The notes under the pieces were generated by a model. That model was not told the origin of the DNA. It worked only from the letters and a program-made list of their open reading frames with translations, and ran no database searches. Shown here one piece after another: positions 1-5,603 of a stretch of 5,603 bases of DNA. Source of the DNA: an uncultured Eubacteriales bacterium (GTDB lineage Bacteria; Bacillota; Clostridia; Oscillospirales; Acutalibacteraceae); contig CABQAC010000142.1 in the NCBI GenBank assembly GCA_902462035.1, forward strand, positions 1-5,603, given 5' to 3'. Both the position numbers and the translations under genes were made by a program. The number at the start of each line of letters is the position of its first letter. Positions within the stretch are counted from its first letter, which is position 1.

Positions 1-1705
1 GCGTGCCGTATTCCGAAATGTTCTGGTTGCTGACGTACATAATTTTGTCGCAGTGCTTGATGGTGGAAAGCCGGTGGGCGATGATGAAGGAGGTCCGCCC
101 CTTGAGCAGGTGGTTAATGCCTTCCTGCACATATTGCTCGGTTTTGGTATCGATGGCGGAAGTCGCCTCGTCCAAAATAAGGATCTTGGGATCGGAGATG
201 ATGGTGCGGGCAAAGGCCAGCAGCTGCTTTTGCCCCTGGGAAAGCCTGCCGCCGTTTTCCTTGACCTGGGTTTCATACCCGTCCCGCATCGCGGTGATGA
301 ATTCGTCCGCGTGCACCACCTTGCATGCTGCGGCGATTTCCTCCTGCGTGGCGTTCAGCCTGCCGTAACGCACGTTATCCGCAATACTGCCGGAGAAGAT
401 GAAACTGTCCTGCAACATGATGCCCATCTGGCTGCGAAGGGAGCGGATGGTCACCTTGGAAATATCGTGCCCGTCAATGAGCAGCTGGCCGCTGTTCAGG
501 TCGTAAAAACGGGAAATCAGGTTGACAATGGTGGTTTTCCCCGCGCCTGTGGGGCCAACCAGCGCTACGCTTTGGCCAGGGTGGATGGTAAAGTTCACGT
601 CGTTTAAAATGACCTTGTTCTTTTCGTACCCAAAGACCACGTGGCTGAAGGTGACCTCTCCCTTAATTTCGGGCAGCTCGTAAGCGTCGGGCGCGTCCGC
701 AATGTGGACGGGTTCGTCCATGGTTTCAAAAATACGCTCCAAATAGGCGATGGTGTTGATAAAGTTGTTGTAAATCTGCGCGAGGCTATTGATCGGCTGC
801 CAGAACCGCCACGAGTAGTTTGCCATGGCGAACAAGGTGCCGTACGCGATGGTGGGGTAGGTCCACAGCACGCCCACTAAGTACAAAAAGCCGGTGATGG
901 TCTGGCTGATGTTGTCCACGCTGACCCAAATCAGGTTGGACACGAACACTGCTTTGAACCAGCGCTTGCGGGTATCCTTGGCCAGCCGGGTGAAGATTTT
1001 CCGGTTTTCCTCCTCCCGGGTGAACACCTGGGTGACCTTCATGCCGTTAATGCTTTCCTGCATGTAAGCGTTCAGGTTGGAATTTTTGTTCGAATGGGAC
1101 TGCCATGCCCTGCGCTGAATGGGCTTGATGATGAAGAAAATAGCAAACAAAACCGGCAGCCCGGCCAGGACCACCAAGCCCAGCCGCACGCTGGTGACCA
1201 GCATGAACACCATGATGAAAATCAAGTTGAAGATTTCCAGGATGAAGTTGATGATGCCGTTGCTGAGCATATCCGATACGCTGTTGACATATTGGATGAT
1301 GCGCACCAAAATTTTGCCGTGGGGACGGTCGTCATAATAAGTAAAGGGAAGCCGCTGCAAATGTTCGAACAAATCCATCCGGATATCGTAGACGATTTCC
1401 TGGCTGACGTTTGCCATCATCTGGCTGCGGATTTTCGTCAGAATGATGCTGATGAACAGGCATGCCGCCATCGCGACAGCCAACAGCACGACTTCCCATG
1501 CGTTTTTGTTGGGAACGCTGACGTTGATGATCCGTTCCCCCATCATGGGGGTCACCAGGGAAAACAGCACGCCCAGGGCGCTTAGCCCAAAGGCCAACAG
1601 CATGGTTTTTTTGTGCCGTTTCACATATTTCATGCTGCGCTTAAAATGGGTTAGGTCGAATGGGGTTTCCAGCGTTTCGTCAATATCATATTTGTTTCTG
1701 GCCAT
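1..1705 (-). CDS. ABC exporter half-transporter, catalytically intact subunit (partial, C-terminus beyond window)
   Basis: Seen: an open frame of 568 codons from ATG at 1705, still open at base 1 and ending in EYGT, where a His normally follows. Probably only a few tens of residues are missing. Six hydrophobic segments lie near residues 35-55, 71-90, 151-170, 174-193, 256-280 and 284-300 (ABC type I exporter fold). The nucleotide-binding domain has A-loop Tyr360, Walker A GPTGAGKT 384-391, Q-loop Gln432, signature LSQGQ 488-492, Walker B ILILD 508-512 with catalytic Glu513, and switch His544. Known: in heterodimeric exporters such as TM287/TM288, one subunit carries a complete Walker B/His set and a deviating signature, as here. 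Inferred: it sits in the cytoplasmic membrane, pairs with the product of the adjacent upstream gene and supplies the hydrolytic residues of the consensus ATP site. The substrate is unknown; drugs, peptides or lipids are all possible. The start is firm: ATG directly follows the upstream stop and has a strong Shine-Dalgarno site. Confidence 0.96.
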   Translation of the reverse strand, partial: MARNKYDIDETLETPFDLTHFKRSMKYVKRHKKTMLLAFGLSALGVLFSLVTPMMGERIINVSVPNKNAWEVVLLAVAMAACLFISIILTKIRSQMMANVSQEIVYDIRMDLFEHLQRLPFTYYDDRPHGKILVRIIQYVNSVSDMLSNGIINFILEIFNLIFIMVFMLVTSVRLGLVVLAGLPVLFAIFFIIKPIQRRAWQSHSNKNSNLNAYMQESINGMKVTQVFTREEENRKIFTRLAKDTRKRWFKAVFVSNLIWVSVDNISQTITGFLYLVGVLWTYPTIAYGTLFAMANYSWRFWQPINSLAQIYNNFINTIAYLERIFETMDEPVHIADAPDAYELPEIKGEVTFSHVVFGYEKNKVILNDVNFTIHPGQSVALVGPTGAGKTTIVNLISRFYDLNSGQLLIDGHDISKVTIRSLRSQMGIMLQDSFIFSGSIADNVRYGRLNATQEEIAAACKVVHADEFITAMRDGYETQVKENGGRLSQGQKQLLAFARTIISDPKILILDEATSAIDTKTEQYVQEGINHLLKGRTSFIIAHRLSTIKHCDKIMYVSNQNISEYGT

Positions 1706-3442
1706 TTATTCCCCCACCTCCTCGGCTAGCCCCTGTTGGATGCGGAAGATGTCGTAATAGATGCCTTTTTTCTGTACCAATTCCTTGTGGGTGCCCATTT
1801 CCGCAATCTTGTGGTCTTTGATGACCAAAATTTTATCCGCCTTCTTCACCGAGGAAATGCGCTGGGCAATAATCAGCTTGGAACAGGAAAAATCGAGTTG
1901 TTCCAGCTGTTCCTGGATGAATTTCTCCGTCTCCATATCCACGGCGGAGGTGGTGTCGTCTAAAATCAGCAGCGGCGGCTCCAATGCCAGCGCCCGCGCC
2001 AGGGCAATCCGCTGTTTTTGCCCGCCGGACAGGCCCACGCCGCGTTCGCCGATGATGGTGTCGTATCCTTCGGGCATCCGGTCGATAAAGTCGGCAGCCG
2101 CCATATGGGCATACCGTTTGACCTGGTCTTCCGGCATGTCCGGGTTGCCGTAGGCGATGTTGCCGTCGATGGTATCGGAAAACAGGAATACGTCCTGGTT
2201 TGCCATGCCGACGTTGCTGCGCAGCGCTTGCAGATCCCACTGCCGCACGTCGACGCCGTCCATCAGCACCTTGCCGCCGGTGGCGTCGTAAAACCGGGTG
2301 ATCAGGTTGGCGACTGTGGTTTTGCCGCTGCCGGTTTCGCCCATAATGGCCACCGTCTCGCCTTTCCTTATGGTAAAGGAGACGTCGTCCAGCACCACAT
2401 CTTTGCCGAAACGGAAGGACACGTTCTGGAATTCCACCTCGCCCTCGCTGCGCCCGGCGGGCTTGTAGCCGTTTTTGGGGTTTTGGATACGGGGCCTATA
2501 AATTTGGATGGCCAGGATGCGGTCCGCCGAAGCGAAGAACCGCTGCAAATCGTTTAACAAGTTGCCGCTGGTGCGGATGGGATCAGATACCGCCCAAATC
2601 AGCGCGTTGACCGCGCCGAATTGTCCCGGGGTCATCTGGCCCGCCACCATCAGCAGGCCGCCCACCAAAAGGCTTGTAACCGTCATGGACTGGGCCAGCC
2701 CTTCCACATAGGGGAACACCTTCAGCCAGGTGTTGACCGCCGTGATGTTTTGGGTGCGGAACTCGTCGCTTTTTACGCCGAATTTTTCAATTTCGTAATC
2801 TTCCCGGGCAAAGGCCTTGACTACCTTATTGCCCTCGATGTTCTCTTGGGCGTTGGTACTCAGGCGGGAAAGCCGCTCCCGCAGTTCCACGTACAGTGGG
2901 CGCGCCTTTTTGGAATAGTTGCGCAGGATGACGAACAAAAAGGGCGTTACCGCCAGCAGGCAGACAGTGTAAATTACGTTGGTGGAAAAGAAATAGATGA
3001 CCGTCGCCACGAACAGGATCACGTTTTGGATAAGCTGCCGGAACACATAGGCCACGTTGTAGCGGATCATATCCAAATCGCTGGTCATAGCCGTCATCAG
3101 GTCGCCGGTGCGGAACTGGTCGTAGAAGGACATATCCTTTTCCTGCAAGTCCTTATACAGGCTGGTGCGAAGGTTGTACAAAAGCCCCTGGGATGACCGC
3201 TCGGTAAAGACGATCATCAAATACCCCATGGCGGTGCGCACGAAGGTCACACAGCACATGGTTACCACCAGGGACACCAGGATGCCGGTGTTGCCGCCGT
3301 ACACGCACTGGTCGATGATTACGTTGAGGATCCGGGGATTGATCAGCGACATGGCGGGGAAAATACAGGCCAGCACATACCCGATGATGGTGCTGCCGTG
3401 GTACCCCTCCGCGTTTCGCCAGATCCACTTGATTCTGGACAA
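1706..3442 (-). CDS. ABC exporter half-transporter, degenerate-site subunit
   Basis: Seen: 578 codons, a normal length for a half-transporter, with TTG as start. Membrane segments lie near residues 17-38, 54-78, 137-155, 157-174, 247-267 and 272-290. The ATPase domain has A-loop Phe345, Walker A GETGSGKT 368-375, Q-loop Gln416, intact signature LSGGQ 471-475, Walker B LLILD 491-495, then Asp496 where the catalytic Glu is expected, and Gln527 where the switch His is expected. Known: this Asp/Gln pair marks the degenerate-site subunit of TM287/TM288-type exporters. Its LSGGQ completes the partner's active site, while its own Walker motifs bind ATP with little turnover. Inferred: it forms an obligate heterodimer with the next gene's product in the cytoplasmic membrane. 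The TTG start is chosen because an in-frame TGA lies 18 bases upstream, no other start codon lies between, and GGTGAT precedes it. The next Met is residue 31, inside the first membrane segment. The stop abuts the next gene's ATG, so translational coupling is likely. Confidence 0.97.
   Translation of the reverse strand: MSRIKWIWRNAEGYHGSTIIGYVLACIFPAMSLINPRILNVIIDQCVYGGNTGILVSLVVTMCCVTFVRTAMGYLMIVFTERSSQGLLYNLRTSLYKDLQEKDMSFYDQFRTGDLMTAMTSDLDMIRYNVAYVFRQLIQNVILFVATVIYFFSTNVIYTVCLLAVTPFLFVILRNYSKKARPLYVELRERLSRLSTNAQENIEGNKVVKAFAREDYEIEKFGVKSDEFRTQNITAVNTWLKVFPYVEGLAQSMTVTSLLVGGLLMVAGQMTPGQFGAVNALIWAVSDPIRTSGNLLNDLQRFFASADRILAIQIYRPRIQNPKNGYKPAGRSEGEVEFQNVSFRFGKDVVLDDVSFTIRKGETVAIMGETGSGKTTVANLITRFYDATGGKVLMDGVDVRQWDLQALRSNVGMANQDVFLFSDTIDGNIAYGNPDMPEDQVKRYAHMAAADFIDRMPEGYDTIIGERGVGLSGGQKQRIALARALALEPPLLILDDTTSAVDMETEKFIQEQLEQLDFSCSKLIIAQRISSVKKADKILVIKDHKIAEMGTHKELVQKKGIYYDIFRIQQGLAEEVGE
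1716..1723 (-). promoter_or_regulatory. Strong Shine-Dalgarno site for the downstream ABC subunit
   Basis: GAGGAGGT on the minus strand, followed by G, matches the Bacillota anti-Shine-Dalgarno complement AAGGAGGTG over eight bases. It lies inside the last codons of the upstream subunit gene, with 11 bases from GGAGG to the ATG at 1705. It fixes that start and implies that ribosomes finishing the first gene cover the initiation site of the second. Confidence 0.85.
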
Positions 3443-3445
3443 ATT

Positions 3446-3452
3446 ATCACCC
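3446..3452 (-). promoter_or_regulatory. Offset ribosome binding site deciding the TTG start
   Basis: GGGTGAT on the minus strand, followed by AAT and then TTG. GGTGAT is complementary to the 3' end of Bacillota 16S rRNA (complement AAGGAGGTGAT) but uses the part 3' of the usual GGAGG core. Aligned that way, the effective spacing to TTG is about 7 bases, which is normal. It is weaker than the site of the downstream subunit. This pairing is the main support for initiation at 3442. Confidence 0.55.
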
Positions 3453-3541
3453 GCTTTTCATGAGTCACGTGTGTTTTTCGTGCCGCAGGGGAATTCCGCA
3501 AACCCCCTAAAACTAGGATCCCGCTGTCAATCCCAGTTCAA

Positions 3542-3556
3542 ATATCTAGAAGATAT
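3542..3556. promoter_or_regulatory. 15-bp inverted repeat, candidate operator overlapping the exporter -10
   Basis: ATATCT-AGA-AGATAT is a perfect 6+3+6 inverted repeat. It covers the proposed -10 of the exporter operon and its start point, a typical site for a dimeric repressor. Exporter operons of this type are often controlled by MarR-, TetR- or GntR-family repressors, but no regulator gene lies in the window. A short AT-rich palindrome could also occur by chance. Confidence 0.35.
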
Positions 3557-3578
3557 CACACATCCGCGGTTTTTACAA
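3550..3578 (-). promoter_or_regulatory. Candidate sigma-A promoter of the ABC exporter operon
   Basis: On the minus strand, TTGTAA (3578-3573, four of six matches to TTGACA) is followed after exactly 17 bases by TATCTT (3555-3550, four of six matches to TATAAT). The -10 is directly preceded by TGA, giving an extended -10 (TGnTATnnT). Transcription would start near 3543, leaving a leader of about 100 bases before the TTG start. It was chosen over a perfect TTGACA at 3530-3525, which has no acceptable -10 at 16-18 bases. Based on motif and spacing only. Confidence 0.4.
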
Positions 3579-3656
3579 TCCGTTCGGCCAAGTTTCGGCT
3601 GCACGAAGGAAAAATTGTATGGATACACAAGAACCCGGTTCCGCCGGGGGGCAACT

Positions 3657-3685
3657 TCCACAAAATTAACGACAGCGGCTAAAAT
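3657..3685 (+). promoter_or_regulatory. Weak candidate promoter for the secreted protein / TPR pair
   Basis: TCCACA (3657-3662, four of six to TTGACA), 17 bases, then TAAAAT (3680-3685, five of six to TATAAT). This would give a leader of roughly 115 bases before the ATG at 3806. A second pair, TTGCAT 3720-3725 and TACCAT 3743-3748, also has 17-base spacing but matches less well. Direction and distance fit, but the call rests on motif matching alone. Confidence 0.3.
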
Positions 3686-3780
3686 GGCAGAAATGCGCCG
3701 TGAACCTGGCGCGGATGGATTGCATTCTGCGAAAAAAAGCGGTACCATAAAGAAGAAATAAAAAGGCGGGTATGCCAGTC

Positions 3781-3791
3781 GATTGGAAAGG
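3781..3791 (+). repeat. Leader repeat GATTGGAAAGG, copy 1
   Basis: This 11-base string ends 14 bases before the ATG at 3806 and recurs exactly at 4596-4606 before the next gene. Its AAAGG, extended to AAAGGGG (3787-3793), is the best available ribosome site for the secreted protein gene, though its spacing is long. The repeat may simply be a shared ribosome-binding context. Confidence 0.5.
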
Positions 3792-3805
3792 GGCGCCAAG
3801 CCAAT

Positions 3806-4597
3806 ATGAAAAAGAGAACAGCGCTTACCCTAGCGGCCCTGTCCATCGTGACGCTGATGCTGTCCGTTTGGCCGGCGGCGGCCGCCAAACCGGACAAGAT
3901 ACCCACACAGGAGATGCTTCAAATACAGCGGCAGCTGGGTACTGTGCCCAATGGTGATTATTACGAACCGGTGTGGGAGCGCCTTCAGCTGCCAGACGCC
4001 TTTGTCATGGTCCGGCTGGTGGATTGGGAGGACCAGGTGCTTTTGGTCGACGCGGACGGCACCCTGCGGCTCCACAAGTCCGGTTTGTGGGGGTTTACCG
4101 AAATCCTGGGGATGCCCGTGCGGCTGTATACGCTGCGGGTTCTTCAAGTGCTGAACGGCCAATTGATGGGGAACGAGCACCTTTTGCAGGTGTTGGACAT
4201 CAGCCAAGTATACGTGCAGGAATCGCCCTTTGCCCGGGGGGAAGCCTTTTTGTGCGGGCTTGTTCAAATCCCGGAGGGCGACACGCTGGAGCAGCTGCCC
4301 GTCTCTCCTTATATAATCGACAGCTCCACGATGTTCCGGGTGACGGGGGACGGCTATGTATTCCGGGTAGACCAGCGGGCCCCCTATGACGCGGACGGTT
4401 ACCTGCTGGACCTCTTTTGGGAGAGGGCGTGGGAAGCGAGGAGCCTATCTTCCACATACGTGGTGCCCAAGGGAAAAGAAGAATTTGCCGTACCGGCTGT
4501 GGGATACGATGTCCTTCTTAAGGATCGGCTTTTGAGCCGGCGGGCGTTGACCTGTGGCGCCCTGGAAGCGGAAAATAGGGACGGCATGATAAAGTGA
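3806..4597 (+). CDS. Secreted protein of unknown function with Sec signal peptide
   Basis: Seen: 263 codons from ATG to TGA. The N-terminus has a basic MKKR, a hydrophobic core around residues 5-21 and WPAAAAK at 22-28, a textbook signal peptide with likely cleavage after Ala26 or Ala27. There is no lipobox Cys and no second membrane segment, so the mature protein of about 236 residues should be exported and soluble or loosely wall-associated. It alternates short strand-like stretches (VMVRLVDW 67-74, VLLVDADGTLRL 78-89, YTLRVLQVLNGQL 108-120, MFRVTGDGYVFRV 176-188), suggesting a mainly beta fold. Only two Cys (150, 250) occur. I do not recognise the family. The layout loosely recalls small secreted Firmicutes proteins in which a 'Y.v.V..vlnG' strand precedes a 'G..flcgl' strand and a final 'F.v..dG.v' hairpin, but this is only an impression. 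No upstream in-frame ATG, GTG or TTG is close by, so the start is firm. It is probably co-transcribed with the gene 18 bases downstream. Confidence 0.88.
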   Translation: MKKRTALTLAALSIVTLMLSVWPAAAAKPDKIPTQEMLQIQRQLGTVPNGDYYEPVWERLQLPDAFVMVRLVDWEDQVLLVDADGTLRLHKSGLWGFTEILGMPVRLYTLRVLQVLNGQLMGNEHLLQVLDISQVYVQESPFARGEAFLCGLVQIPEGDTLEQLPVSPYIIDSSTMFRVTGDGYVFRVDQRAPYDADGYLLDLFWERAWEARSLSSTYVVPKGKEEFAVPAVGYDVLLKDRLLSRRALTCGALEAENRDGMIK

Positions 4598-4606
4598 TTG
4601 GAAAGG
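4596..4606 (+). repeat. Leader repeat GATTGGAAAGG, copy 2
   Basis: Exact second copy of the 11-base string at 3781-3791. It overlaps the TGA stop of the secreted protein gene and runs into the ribosome site of the TPR-like gene. The starts of both genes in this block therefore share the same leader core. Confidence 0.5.
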
Positions 4607-4609
4607 AGG
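4602..4609 (+). promoter_or_regulatory. Strong Shine-Dalgarno site of the TPR-like gene
   Basis: AAAGGAGG matches the anti-Shine-Dalgarno complement perfectly, with 6 bases from GGAGG to the ATG at 4616. This settles the start of the downstream gene and makes independent initiation efficient, even though the gene directly follows the secreted protein gene. Confidence 0.85.
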
Positions 4610-4615
4610 GCGGCC

Positions 4616-5603
4616 ATGCCCGGCGTTTGGAACCATGTCATCGAGCGGCAAATCAGGCGGGCCACCCTTTTATGCCAGCTGGGTTTTGCCAAGAAAGCGG
4701 GAGATATCTACCAGCGCTGCATCCGCATGACGCGGCGGCTGGGAAGGCGCGGGGAGCCTGACCGCCTGCTGCGCGCGCGGCTGTACCAGGGTATCGCCCG
4801 AAGCTGCTATAAACGGGAAGACCGTCCCGAAGGGATCAAAAACGGACAGCGGGCCGCCGCGGAACTCAGCGGCCTGCCGCTGGACCAGCTGCCCCAGCAG
4901 ACCGTGTGGACGGTCTACTCGATGCTGGCGGATATCGACGGTTGTATGGGGCTTGGCTATGAACAGCTGGACCAGTTGGAGGAGGCCCTGGACTGTTTGA
5001 TGGACAGCCATGGCTTTTTAGAGGCGCTGCCGCCGGAAGCGCCCGAATGGGATGCGAAGGCGTGTTCCCGGGTTTGCCAAGATATTTCCCGGGTGATTAA
5101 AAGGTGTAAGAACCATTCCGAGCCGGAAAAGCTGGTGTCGGCCTGTTTGACGGTGGCCCGCCAGCTGACCGCCGGCCGGGAATATGTTAAGGCCTGCGCC
5201 ATGCTGGACCGGGCGTTTGCCGAACAAGGGGATTGGGGGCTGCGGACCAGGGCCGCTTTGGCGGACGGGCTGTGCAGCTACGCGCGCATGAAAGCGGAAC
5301 AGGGCAATTTGCTCCAGGCGGAAGAAAAGCTGCGCGATGCGCTGGCGTTGCTTGCGCCCTGTGGCGAGAACGGTACCGCTTGGACCGCCCGCGCCAGGAT
5401 ATGGGGCGCCAGGGCGGGGCTGTACGCGGGCTTGCCGGAACAAAAGGAAAGCTGGCTGGATGCCGTGCAGCGGGAGGAAAGCCTTTATGTGCTGGCGGGT
5501 GAACCTGACTTGCAGGCGGCTGGATGGCGCCAGGGGGCGGCCGCCTGGGAGCGGGCGGGCGACAACGAGACGGCGGCGGATTGCTATCGCCGCGCCGCTT
5601 CGG
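4616..5603 (+). CDS. TPR-like helical repeat protein (partial, C-terminus beyond window)
   Basis: Seen: 329 codons from ATG, still open at the right edge. There is no signal peptide or membrane segment, so it is probably cytoplasmic. The protein is rich in Ala, Leu, Arg and Gln and reads as successive helical pairs near residues 12-43, 52-85, 97-138, 172-206, 211-247, 257-293 and 301-329. Small-residue and aromatic spacing is TPR-like, for example AEQGNLLQAEEKLRDALALL 227-246 and WERAGDNETAADCYRRAA 311-328. Known: TPR arrays bind proteins or peptides and occur in assembly factors and in the sensory part of regulators. Here no DNA-binding or enzymatic domain precedes the repeats, though one could follow outside the window. 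Odd: 13 Cys in 329 residues, which is high for a cytoplasmic scaffold, but without CxxC spacing (the closest are Cys150 and Cys154). Inferred: it works with the secreted protein encoded upstream, since the gap is only 18 bases. The specific role is unknown, and the repeat assignment is by eye. Confidence 0.85.
   Translation, partial: MPGVWNHVIERQIRRATLLCQLGFAKKAGDIYQRCIRMTRRLGRRGEPDRLLRARLYQGIARSCYKREDRPEGIKNGQRAAAELSGLPLDQLPQQTVWTVYSMLADIDGCMGLGYEQLDQLEEALDCLMDSHGFLEALPPEAPEWDAKACSRVCQDISRVIKRCKNHSEPEKLVSACLTVARQLTAGREYVKACAMLDRAFAEQGDWGLRTRAALADGLCSYARMKAEQGNLLQAEEKLRDALALLAPCGENGTAWTARARIWGARAGLYAGLPEQKESWLDAVQREESLYVLAGEPDLQAAGWRQGAAAWERAGDNETAADCYRRAAS

Larger units (their letters stand above)
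3443..3805. other. Divergent intergenic control region
   Basis: These 363 bases separate the two divergent blocks and show no convincing gene. Open frames crossing the region lack a plausible ribosome site or domain content, and are hydrophobic or arginine-rich by chance. The region appears more AT-rich than the flanking genes. It contains candidate promoters in both directions, a 15-bp inverted repeat, two smaller palindromes (TGTAT-GG-ATACA at 3616-3627 and GAACC-C-GGTTC at 3631-3641), and a weak hairpin in the exporter leader (AGGGG 3487-3491 against CCCCT 3504-3508). No tRNA-like or riboswitch-like structure was recognised by eye. Confidence 0.7.

Noticed and set aside
53..607. Plus-strand 184-codon open frame opposite the ATPase domain of the partial ABC subunit
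   Set aside because: It is antisense to a gene with intact Walker and signature motifs, its translation has no domain, and it has no convincing ribosome site. A shadow of the real gene.
1094..1585. Plus-strand 163-codon frame rich in His, Asp and Gln
   Set aside because: The odd composition follows from being the complement of hydrophobic membrane-segment codons of the ABC subunit. Not an independent gene.
1833..2240. Minus-strand 135-codon Arg-rich frame inside the degenerate-site subunit
   Set aside because: It is in another frame of the same coding strand over the ATPase domain. The main frame is unbroken and motif-complete.
3447..3461. Four-codon minus-strand frame ATGAAAAGCGGGTGA just before the exporter gene, a possible leader peptide
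   Set aside because: It has no Shine-Dalgarno site, and its stop overlaps the ribosome site of the exporter gene. Too short to support without expression data.
3525..3530. Perfect TTGACA -35 hexamer on the minus strand
   Set aside because: At 16-18 bases downstream the sequence is around TAGGGGGT, which is not a usable -10. The TTGTAA/TATCTT pair upstream has better geometry.
3720..3748. TTGCAT-17-TACCAT as the main plus-strand promoter
   Set aside because: It matches the consensus at only three and four positions, less than the 3657-3685 candidate, so it is kept only as an alternative.
3165..3761. Plus-strand 198-codon frame spanning the start of the exporter gene and the intergenic region
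   Set aside because: Half is antisense to the exporter subunit and the rest is low-complexity basic sequence with no ribosome site and no recognisable domain.
3527..3799. Minus-strand 90-codon frame in the intergenic region with a hydrophobic N-terminus
   Set aside because: It would overlap both promoter candidates, has no adequate ribosome site before the ATG, and ends in arbitrary-looking sequence. The FFF run is just the complement of an A-rich stretch near 3755.
3806..3890. Lipoprotein signal for the secreted protein
   Set aside because: No Cys occurs within or just after the hydrophobic segment. The AAAA end fits signal peptidase I, not a lipobox.
3772..3957. Plus-strand 61-codon frame beginning at ATG 3773
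   Set aside because: It overlaps the secreted protein gene in another frame, lacks a domain, and would remove the clear signal peptide reading.

Overview
The window reads as a stretch of bacterial chromosome, most likely from a moderately GC-rich member of the Bacillota (Clostridia-like). This is inferred from strong Shine-Dalgarno sites, a TTG start, and an ABC exporter pair of a type common in Firmicutes and Thermotogae. It has four protein-coding genes in two divergent blocks around a 363-base intergenic region. No RNA gene, insertion sequence or CRISPR array was seen.

Left block (1-3442, minus strand): two adjacent genes for half-transporter subunits of an ABC exporter. Each has six membrane segments followed by a nucleotide-binding domain. 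The upstream gene (3442 to 1706, TTG start) has a degenerate ATP site, with Asp in place of the catalytic Glu and Gln in place of the switch His. The downstream gene (from 1705, running off the left edge) has the intact catalytic residues but an altered signature, LSQGQ. The defects are complementary, so the two products should form one heterodimeric exporter of the TM287/TM288, BmrCD or LmrCD type. The stop codon of the first gene directly abuts the start codon of the second.

Middle (3443-3805): a non-coding divergent control region. It holds a plausible minus-strand promoter with an extended -10 element overlapped by a 15-bp inverted repeat (a candidate operator), a weaker plus-strand promoter candidate, and two small palindromes. 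No regulator gene lies inside the window.

Right block (3806-5603, plus strand): a secreted protein of 263 residues with a clear Sec signal peptide, then 18 bases later a cytoplasmic, all-helical, TPR-like protein that runs off the right edge. Neither belongs to a family I can name. The two genes share an 11-base identical leader before their starts and look co-transcribed. This pair is the least explained part of the window. The exporter is recognisable, but its substrate cannot be read from the sequence.
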